DNA from: an uncultured Bacilli bacterium
GTDB taxonomy: Bacteria; Bacillota_I; Bacilli_A; RF39; UBA660
Reading direction: 5' to 3'
Assembly: GCA_947626115.1 (NCBI GenBank)
Contig: CANQQX010000010.1
Span: forward strand, 1-39,269
DNA: 39,269 nucleotides
How positions within the stretch are numbered: position 1 is the first letter of the stretch; the number at the start of each line of letters is the position of its first letter. The translations under genes were made by a program, and so were the position numbers. Below, piece after piece: positions 33,290-39,269 of this stretch. The notes under the pieces were generated by a model. The model did no database searches. It worked only from the letters and a program-made list of their open reading frames with translations, and was not told the DNA's origin.

Positions 33290-33949
33290 ATGGATACTGT
33301 AATGTTAGAAGAAAGATATATTTTAGAGTATATAAAAGATATTCTTAGTGATGTTAAGTTAAGTTCTTTTATTATTTCTAATGCAAAATATCATCATAAT
33401 ACAAGTTATAGTGATGCACCATTAATTTGCAGATATGGAATATTATCGTTAAGAGATTTAAAAAAATTAGGAATTAAAAATTATACAGAAGATTTTTTAC
33501 AAAGAATGGATGATATTGAATCTCATATTAATGGAAGTGATGCAGTATCTTTGTCAGTTGTTGGGTTACAAGATTTATATCATGATGAGTTTGAGTACGA
33601 TCCTTTTAGTCCTGGCAAAGTCGATTTTTTGGTATCAAGTGAAATTAAAGCTAGTAGGCATGCTATACACTATGGAAATGAATTTTTATCCAAAAGTATA
33701 AGTGTTGATAAATTAAAAGCTATTGATATTAGATTGTTTACATTAATTGAATTGTTAGAAAACAAGTATTCTTCGAATAATTACTCTATTGAAAGTATAA
33801 TTGAAAAATATAATTATTTAAAAAATATTGCTTTAACTATAAAACAAATTAAATTAGATATTCCTTTGAGAGAAATGTCTTATCAAGATAATACTTTATT
33901 AGATATAGATAGAGTATCTTCTTTTCCAAGATTGATTTTAAAAAGATAA
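33290..33949 (+). CDS. conserved protein of unknown function, possibly ADP-ribosyltransferase-like
   Basis: The 219-residue soluble protein has blocks that look conserved: NAKYHHNTSYSDAPLICRYGILS, then SHINGSDAVSLSVVGLQDLY, and KVDFLVSSEIKASRHAIHYGNEFL. An early His-rich turn, a GILS turn and a late acidic SSE run could fit an ADP-ribosyltransferase fold such as DarT-like enzymes, but the match is weak and untested. It starts 26 bases after ackA and precedes the WYL regulator, so it could be expressed with either. I would not assign a function. Confidence 0.55.
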   Translation: MDTVMLEERYILEYIKDILSDVKLSSFIISNAKYHHNTSYSDAPLICRYGILSLRDLKKLGIKNYTEDFLQRMDDIESHINGSDAVSLSVVGLQDLYHDEFEYDPFSPGKVDFLVSSEIKASRHAIHYGNEFLSKSISVDKLKAIDIRLFTLIELLENKYSSNNYSIESIIEKYNYLKNIALTIKQIKLDIPLREMSYQDNTLLDIDRVSSFPRLILKR

Positions 33950-34009
33950 AAGTATATAAATATAATTTTTTAAATGTTATACTTATTATATAAAGAAATG
34001 AGTGATTTT

Positions 34010-34567
34010 ATGAGTAAATTAGGAAATACTTTAGCAATGTTAAAAATACTAGAAACTGGAAGAAAATATACTGTAAATGAATTAGCAGAAATAATAGAAG
34101 TTTCCCCACGAATGATAAAAACATATAAAGCTGATTTAGAAAAAGCAGGTATATATATAGATACTATTAATGGAGTTTATGGTGGATATGTATATAATCA
34201 TAAAAACAATTATGATGTATCATTTAGTATTCATGATGTTAATTGTCTTGAAAAAATATTACCTTTATTAGATTTAAAAGATAAAAATAATATTGAACAA
34301 CTTCTAGAAAAGATAAAAACTATTGTTATATACTCAGATACCACTCTTATTAAAGGTGAAAATACCGAAGAAATTAAAAAGAAATATAATATTGTTTCAA
34401 AAGCATTAAAAAATAATTTTGACATAGAAATACAATATAAAAATAAAATAAAGCTTATTACTCCACATAATTTTAGCTTTTATAAAGACTATATTTATGT
34501 AACTGGTTATTCAAAAACTGATAAAGATTTAAGAACTTATAATTTAAATGAAATTAATATTAAATAG
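34010..34567 (+). CDS. WYL/HTH-type regulator
   Basis: The 185-residue product has a DeoR/HTH-11-type winged helix at about 1-65 (LAMLKILETGRKYTVNELAEIIEV, then MIKTYKADLEKAGI) followed by a helical region and a short WYL-like part (DIEIQYKN...LITPHNFSFYKDYIYVTGYSK...LRTYNLNEI). WYL regulators often control defence or nucleic-acid-linked genes. The WYL domain is shorter than in full-length members. Starts at 33974, 33998 and 34010 are possible; I prefer 34010, where GAGTG lies upstream. It ends just before the hairpin at 34579-34614. Confidence 0.78.
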   Translation: MSKLGNTLAMLKILETGRKYTVNELAEIIEVSPRMIKTYKADLEKAGIYIDTINGVYGGYVYNHKNNYDVSFSIHDVNCLEKILPLLDLKDKNNIEQLLEKIKTIVIYSDTTLIKGENTEEIKKKYNIVSKALKNNFDIEIQYKNKIKLITPHNFSFYKDYIYVTGYSKTDKDLRTYNLNEINIK

Positions 34568-34578
34568 TACCATATATT

Positions 34579-34619
34579 ACACCTTTTAATGATATATTAA
34601 TCATTAGGAGGTGTTTTTT
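34579..34619 (+). promoter_or_regulatory. terminator-like hairpin containing the ribosome site of the methyltransferase gene
   Basis: ACACCT (34579-34584) pairs with AGGTGT (34609-34614) around an inner AATGAT (34588-34593)/ATCATT (34600-34605) stem, followed by TTTTTT. AGGAGG (34606-34611), the ribosome site of the next gene, is inside the 3' arm. It could be the terminator of the WYL gene, an attenuator, or both. Confidence 0.6.
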
Positions 34620-35516
34620 GTGGATATAATTATGAGTTCTAAAAAACCAGAGGTAAATATTGAGTACTTTGGACAGCAATCGAGATTTTATAATTTTTTT
34701 GAAACAATAGTAGATGATTTATTACATGGTAAAGGTATTTATGCAGAAACAAATTCAGGATCTAATTGTAATGCATATATGTATGCAAAAAAAGGTTACA
34801 AAGTTATTACAAATGATATAAGTGAATACAGCTTTTCAGTAGCTAATGCTATTATGAGTAATAATATACCAGTTAATTTTGCATGTAAATATGATTGGTT
34901 AGAACAATATAGTGATTCTTATATAAAAAGAGCTTCTGTATTTGCTAGCGTTGTTGAACTTTATGGCTATAATGCTGAAATACCAAGTGAACTAAATAGC
35001 AATTTAAAAAATAAAATCGATGAATATATTAAATACTTTACAAATATTAATTCAAAAAATGTAAAAGCATATAAAATATATAACGAAGATTTATTTTGCT
35101 ATTTAAAAAAATTATATAAAGATAATATTAAAGTTGATATTATGTTTATGGATTTTGCATGGCCATGGAGAGATGGAAGTAAAACAGAAGAATATAATAC
35201 TACTGCTAATATTTATAGTAATGTTTTTGAACCATCAAAATTTAAAAACATTGAAATATGGGATAAAAATAATGTTATTGATAATGTTATTAAAGCAGTA
35301 AAAGAAGCAAAAAAAGTTTCTAGATATGTTTTGCTATCAAATCAAAGTTCTAATTATCCAACTCCAGAATTATTAGAAGTAGCATTATTAAAAAATAATT
35401 TAAATTATGAAATTAGACATACTATGCTGACAAATGCTGAATACGAAGACAATTTAGGTAAAGAAACATTTTTTAGGGAATATTTATATGTAATAAGGGG
35501 CGATGTAGATGACTAA
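34620..35516 (+). CDS. D12-class DNA adenine methyltransferase-like protein
   Basis: The 298-residue product resembles DNA adenine methylases of the D12 kind in order: YFGQQSRFYNFFETIV, then YAETNSGSNCNAYMYA (SAM loop), KGYKVITNDISEYS, and the catalytic-position MDFAWPWRDG. The usual catalytic motif is DPPY; here it is DFAWPW, so catalysis is uncertain. GTG at 34620 is chosen because AGGAGG ends 8 bases before it; ATG at 34632 is too far. Its last 8 bases overlap the next gene. The partner restriction enzyme is absent. Confidence 0.68.
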   Translation: MDIIMSSKKPEVNIEYFGQQSRFYNFFETIVDDLLHGKGIYAETNSGSNCNAYMYAKKGYKVITNDISEYSFSVANAIMSNNIPVNFACKYDWLEQYSDSYIKRASVFASVVELYGYNAEIPSELNSNLKNKIDEYIKYFTNINSKNVKAYKIYNEDLFCYLKKLYKDNIKVDIMFMDFAWPWRDGSKTEEYNTTANIYSNVFEPSKFKNIEIWDKNNVIDNVIKAVKEAKKVSRYVLLSNQSSNYPTPELLEVALLKNNLNYEIRHTMLTNAEYEDNLGKETFFREYLYVIRGDVDD

Positions 35517-36009
35517 AACTAATTATCCATTGGTTAAGGTTGAATGGGAAGAAGTGCAAAATTTAGCTTTTAAAATTGCAGAACAAATTATAGCAGATAA
35601 AAAAGATATTGATTTAATTGTTCCAATATTACGAGGTGGAATGCCAGTTGCTATGCTTCTTTCTTCTATGCTGAATGTTGAAGAAATGTCTTGTATTCAT
35701 ATAAAAAGAAGTGTTAATGATAATCCAAATACAGAATTTAAAAAAATACCAATTTATAAAGGAATTACTAATAGCGAAAAAATTACTGGTGCAAATATAC
35801 TAATTGTAGATGATACTTTAGATTCAAAAATTACATTAGATTTTACTGTTGATTTATTAAAAAAATATAATCCAAAAAGTATTAATATAGCAATTTTATA
35901 TAATTTTAATAAAGATACATTTGAAAATGTTTATAGTGGTGAAGAAGTTAGAAATTATAAATGGGTTGTCTTTCCATGGGAGGACAAGCAAATTAAGGGA
36001 GGTATTTAA
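35509..36009 (+). CDS. phosphoribosyltransferase
   Basis: The 166-residue product has the type I phosphoribosyltransferase fold: DLIVPILRGGMPVAMLLSSML near the start and the PRPP loop at about 95-110 (ANILIVDDTLDSKITL, in place of VDDxxDTGxT). Family members transfer phosphoribosyl between PRPP and a base or related acceptor. It is closer to hypoxanthine/xanthine transferases than to others, but the acceptor is not predictable. The ATG overlaps the methyltransferase gene. Confidence 0.86.
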   Translation: MTKTNYPLVKVEWEEVQNLAFKIAEQIIADKKDIDLIVPILRGGMPVAMLLSSMLNVEEMSCIHIKRSVNDNPNTEFKKIPIYKGITNSEKITGANILIVDDTLDSKITLDFTVDLLKKYNPKSINIAILYNFNKDTFENVYSGEEVRNYKWVVFPWEDKQIKGGI

Positions 36010-36010
36010 A

Positions 36011-36460
36011 TTGAAAAATAATAAATGGCAAGTTTGTATTTGTGGAGCTATTAAATGCGAACATGAATACTTAATGGTAAAAAGAAGTTTAAATGATGAA
36101 GATTGTGCAGGATTTTGGGAAATGCCTAGTGGAAAACTTGAATTTGGTGAAAAAGTAGCGGATGGTTTAAGAAGAGAAATTTTTGAAGAGGTTGGTATTG
36201 ATGTTGCACCTTTTGAACAAAGAATTATTGGAATTTCAGAATATTCATCTGAAAAACCTGAGGGTACTAAATATAGTGTTCAATTAAATTATGTTATAGA
36301 AGTGCCTACTAAAGAATTAGATATTAAATTAAGTAATGAACATACGGATTTTGTATGGGCTACTAGAGATTCAGAATATGTTGATGAATTTATTGCTGAA
36401 ATTATTGATGCCATAGAGCCAAATAGAGAAGAAGGATATGCAAGGACTAAAAAAATGTAA
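36011..36460 (+). CDS. Nudix hydrolase
   Basis: The 149-residue product has the full Nudix box at about residues 41-63 (GKLEFGEKVADGLRREIFEEVGI pattern: GxxxxxE...REUxEExGU). Nudix enzymes cleave nucleoside diphosphates linked to another group. It begins at TTG 36011, preceded by GGGAGGT, rather than an upstream ATG at 35921 inside the phosphoribosyltransferase gene. It overlaps the next start by 23 bases. Confidence 0.9.
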   Translation: MKNNKWQVCICGAIKCEHEYLMVKRSLNDEDCAGFWEMPSGKLEFGEKVADGLRREIFEEVGIDVAPFEQRIIGISEYSSEKPEGTKYSVQLNYVIEVPTKELDIKLSNEHTDFVWATRDSEYVDEFIAEIIDAIEPNREEGYARTKKM

Positions 36461-37286
36461 AAAAATATTAATAGAAGTTAATCAAACTTGTAATTTAAAT
36501 TGTACTTATTGTTTTTATAGGGATTATGGAAGAAACACACAGAGTTTAAGTTTAAATAGTATTAATGAAATGTTAGAAAGATGTCCTAATGTAAAAGAAT
36601 TTTATTTAACAGGTGGTGAATGTTTTACTTCTCCTATTATAGAAGAAATAATAAAGAAACTTTCACAAGTTGGAAAAGTTTTTGTTTTTACAAATGGAGT
36701 AGTATTAAATAAATATGATGATAGCAGACTGTTAAATGTTGTTAGCAATGTTGATAGATTTATAATGAGTTTTGATTCATTTGATTTTAAAAATTATTTT
36801 TGTAGAAAGGAATTAGATCAAACTATTAGTACTATTAAAAAGATTCTACATATTAATCCTGAAAAAATTGAAGTCAAAGTTTGTATTACTCATTATAACT
36901 ATAATAACATCGATGAAATATTCAATAACTTAGTAAAAATGGGAGTGAAATTTTTATCAGTAAATTTTGTGTTTGATATACATCATTCTGATATAAAACA
37001 TGAAGTAAAAGACATATCAATATTAAAAAATATATTTAATGTTATATATAAATATAAAAAGTATTTTAATGTTGATTATATAGATATGTTATATGATTTA
37101 TATATAAATAATATTATAAATGAAAAATTCCCATGTTTGGCAGACCAAGAATACTATTATTTAGATTGTACTAATCAATATCTAATTTGTCCAGGAAATT
37201 GTAAGAAAATTGGAAAAAGGGAAAATTGGAAAAACTGTTTTTCAAAGGAATGTGCTAACGAATGGGAAATTATGTATATGAGGTGA
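36438..37286 (+). CDS. radical SAM enzyme with C-terminal Cys cluster
   Basis: The 282-residue product has the radical SAM Cys motif at residues 18, 22 and 25 (CNLNCTYC) with LTGGECF and FTNG in the usual order. The last 60 residues carry six further Cys (FPCLADQ, LDCTNQ, ICPGNCK, NCFSKEC), suggesting an auxiliary iron-sulfur cluster as in SPASM-type or other family members. The substrate cannot be named. The start overlaps the Nudix gene, and it is 7 bases before the kinase gene. Confidence 0.87.
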   Translation: MQGLKKCKKILIEVNQTCNLNCTYCFYRDYGRNTQSLSLNSINEMLERCPNVKEFYLTGGECFTSPIIEEIIKKLSQVGKVFVFTNGVVLNKYDDSRLLNVVSNVDRFIMSFDSFDFKNYFCRKELDQTISTIKKILHINPEKIEVKVCITHYNYNNIDEIFNNLVKMGVKFLSVNFVFDIHHSDIKHEVKDISILKNIFNVIYKYKKYFNVDYIDMLYDLYINNIINEKFPCLADQEYYYLDCTNQYLICPGNCKKIGKRENWKNCFSKECANEWEIMYMR

Positions 37287-37293
37287 AATAGAA

Positions 37294-37935
37294 ATGAATA
37301 TTATTTTTGAAGGAGTTGATGGTGCTGGTAAAACAACCATCATTGATAGTCTTAGAAAAGATTTAGAAAGAAAAAAGGAAATTGTTAGATATATAGATGA
37401 AATAACCCAAGATTCACCTATTAGTGAAATTTTAGGGAAAATGTTAAGTGATGATCCATTCTTTATGCTTGACAAATCGTTTCCAACTTCAATTTTTGAA
37501 AGCTTATTATTAGTAGCAGATATGCATTATCGCCAAGAAAGATATAAATATAATGATGGTTATAATTTATATGATCGAGATTTTCTTTCTATATTGTCAT
37601 ATCAAAAAGAAATCTTAAAACAAGATTATAGTAATTATATGGATTTTTATAGACCTTTTAAAGAAATTGTATTATTCAATTTAAAACCAATAGACTTATT
37701 AGTTTATGTTCATGTACCATTAGAAGTAAGTGTTTCTAGGGTGGCATCAAGGGATAATATTGAATTTTTAGAAAAGCAAAAAAGATTTTTATTAACTTTG
37801 AAAGAATCTTTAGAACAAGAATTACTACCTGAACTAGAAAGTCAAAAAATAAGGATTTTAAGATTAGATGGTCGTGAAACACCTGATAATAATGTTTCTA
37901 AAATATATAGAGAGATTGGCTATGGAAAAAATTAA
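37294..37935 (+). CDS. thymidylate-kinase-like P-loop kinase
   Basis: The 213-residue product begins with the P-loop FEGVDGAGKTT, then has YDRDFLSILSYQKE, matching the DRY/R..S..AYQ block of thymidylate kinases, and SRVASRDNIEF as a lid. Related kinases phosphorylate dTMP or modified nucleotides. The specificity is not certain: the LID and NMP-binding parts are divergent. It overlaps the aminotransferase gene by 14 bases and follows the radical SAM gene by 7. Confidence 0.85.
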   Translation: MNIIFEGVDGAGKTTIIDSLRKDLERKKEIVRYIDEITQDSPISEILGKMLSDDPFFMLDKSFPTSIFESLLLVADMHYRQERYKYNDGYNLYDRDFLSILSYQKEILKQDYSNYMDFYRPFKEIVLFNLKPIDLLVYVHVPLEVSVSRVASRDNIEFLEKQKRFLLTLKESLEQELLPELESQKIRILRLDGRETPDNNVSKIYREIGYGKN

Positions 37936-39220
37936 AGTTAATCCTGATTTTATGATTTATACCGATGAAGAGAAAGAAAGTGCATTAAATTGTTTATCTA
38001 ATAGTGATTCTAGTATTTTTGTTGGGAATACTATATCAACTTTTGAACAAAAATTAGCAAATTATTTAAAAGCAAAATATTCTTTAGCTTTGCCTAATTG
38101 CACTTTATCTATTTTTGCAACATTGCAAACTTTAGGCATTAGTCCTAATGATGAAGTTATTGTTCCAAATCTTACACATGCATCTTCCATATATCCAATA
38201 ATAATGAGTGGTGCTAAAATTAAAGTATGTGATTTTCAAGCAAATTCTTATTATTATGATATAGAAAGTATTAAAAAACTTATTACACCAAAAACAAAAT
38301 TTTTACTTGCATGTTATCTATATGGGATGCCATTAAACATTCAAGAAATTCAAGATTTATGTGAAAAATATGGAATAACATTAATTGAAGATGTTGCACA
38401 GGCTTTTGGTACAAAGATCAATAATAAATATGCTGGTACTTTTGGGAAGGTTGGATGTTATAGTTTTAATGATACAAAAATGTTGAGAATTGGTGAAGGT
38501 GGTGCAATAGTTACAAATGATAAGAAGATTTTTGAACAAATTGAACATTTTAGACATGTAGGGGAAGTATTTAATTCAACGAAAAAATCATCTGTAAGTT
38601 CAAATACTACATATAGAGATCTTTTATTTAATGGGCTTTCTAATGATGGTAAGGGATTAAATTTAAGACCATCACCATTAGCATTTTCTACTGGTGTTAA
38701 ACGAATCGATTTAATTGATGATTATATAAATAAACGAAGAGAAAAGTTACAACTTTATGTAGAAAAATTATCTAATATTAAGGGAATTAATTTTATTTCT
38801 AATTTTAATATTTCTAATATTAGTGATTATGCACCAATTGCTTTGTGGATTGTATTAGATAATAATTTTTATGATAGAAATAGAGTTATTTTAGGCTCTA
38901 TAAATATGGGAATACCTATTGGATCATTCAATTATAATACTATTATTAAAAATGATTATTTTAAAAATTATATTATTAATAAGTCAGATACTTTAGAACA
39001 ATCACAGTATATAAGAGATAACAGTATATTTTTACCATTATATGAATCGCTTTCTATGGAAGATATAAAAAAAATATGTGATGCTTTTAAATATGTCATT
39101 GATAATTATAAAAAGAATATTGATATATTTGATGAAAGTGTATATGATGAAGAAATTAGTTATTTTGATGGATTTTATCTAATGAGGAGGAGAAGGTTGA
39201 AAATAAAAAGTAAATTTTAA
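37922..39220 (+). CDS. DegT/DnrJ/EryC1/StrS-family aminotransferase
   Basis: The 432-residue product follows the sugar aminotransferase fold (about 20-400): SLALPNCTLSIFAT, EVIVPNLTHASS, TLIEDVAQAFG and YSFNDTKMLRIGEGGAIVTND, where Lys in NDTKM is the PLP-binding residue. Family members transfer an amino group to keto-sugars linked to nucleotides. It has a C-terminal extension of about 40 residues with a Lys/Arg-rich end. ATG at 37922 overlaps the kinase stop; an upstream ATG at 37868 is inside the kinase gene. The product sugar is unknown. Confidence 0.88.
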   Translation: MEKIKVNPDFMIYTDEEKESALNCLSNSDSSIFVGNTISTFEQKLANYLKAKYSLALPNCTLSIFATLQTLGISPNDEVIVPNLTHASSIYPIIMSGAKIKVCDFQANSYYYDIESIKKLITPKTKFLLACYLYGMPLNIQEIQDLCEKYGITLIEDVAQAFGTKINNKYAGTFGKVGCYSFNDTKMLRIGEGGAIVTNDKKIFEQIEHFRHVGEVFNSTKKSSVSSNTTYRDLLFNGLSNDGKGLNLRPSPLAFSTGVKRIDLIDDYINKRREKLQLYVEKLSNIKGINFISNFNISNISDYAPIALWIVLDNNFYDRNRVILGSINMGIPIGSFNYNTIIKNDYFKNYIINKSDTLEQSQYIRDNSIFLPLYESLSMEDIKKICDAFKYVIDNYKKNIDIFDESVYDEEISYFDGFYLMRRRRLKIKSKF

Positions 39221-39269
39221 GGCATAGCAAAACCCGTCAATGAAGACGTTAAAATAAACAAACAATCGT
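39221..39269 (+). other. end of window, no gene assigned
   Basis: The last 49 bases after the aminotransferase stop hold no start codon with a ribosome site. One frame is open to the edge, and a CGTC/GACG pair (39236-39251) could form a small hairpin. A following gene may begin just outside. Confidence 0.3.

Overview
This window comes from a very AT-rich, low-GC Gram-positive chromosome of the Firmicutes/Bacilli type, probably a host-associated lineage with a modest cell wall. Supporting signs are the mraZ-rsmH-ftsL-pbp division cluster, the YceD-rpmF pair, many LxGC lipoproteins, sortase-type anchors, Bacillus-like tRNAs, and TGG for Trp with TGA as a stop (so not the Mycoplasma code). I cannot name the species.

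Layout. (1) 1-9.6 kb: one promoter with a 7-G tract between -35 and -10 is followed by eleven same-strand genes with no clear internal terminator. They encode a membrane-anchored List-Bact repeat protein, a CHAP peptidase, a CAP/SCP protein, a Cna-B-like anchored protein, six lipoproteins and a zinc-ribbon membrane protein. (2) 9.7-10.2 kb: two tRNAs, then a compact type I toxin-antitoxin-like locus. (3) 10.3-14.7 kb: ordinary small genes (HNH-like protein, dCMP deaminase-like, polysaccharide deacetylase, membrane proteins, yceD, rpmF). (4) 14.7-15.0 kb: a second toxin-antitoxin-like locus with the same architecture. (5) 15.1-19.2 kb: the start of the dcw cluster, with a MraZ operator of four 10-bp-spaced TGG boxes. 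(6) 19.2-24.3 kb: three tandem NPKTGD-anchored surface proteins, each with its own 8-G-tract promoter and terminator. (7) 24.4-31.9 kb: an accessory region with YhcG-type nuclease genes, a truncated penicillin-binding protein joined to a DUF5655-like fragment, a resolvase-like protein lacking its catalytic serine, and an ExoIII-type endonuclease directly followed by a reverse transcriptase. (8) 32.0-39.2 kb: ackA, an unknown protein, a WYL-type regulator, and a tightly packed set comprising a methyltransferase-like protein, phosphoribosyltransferase, Nudix hydrolase, radical SAM enzyme, thymidylate-kinase-like protein and DegT aminotransferase.

Main points of interest. Four promoters for exported proteins carry G7 or G8 in the spacer, a classic arrangement for slipped-strand phase variation. 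Two small-hydrophobic-peptide loci are each flanked by a sense promoter and a converging antisense promoter; in each, the two RNAs begin with nearly the same sequence, and the toxin mRNA 3' end is complementary to its own 5' end. The endonuclease-reverse transcriptase pair recalls the enzyme content of non-LTR retroelements. The last six genes look like one nucleotide- or sugar-linked modification pathway whose product cannot be named from sequence alone.
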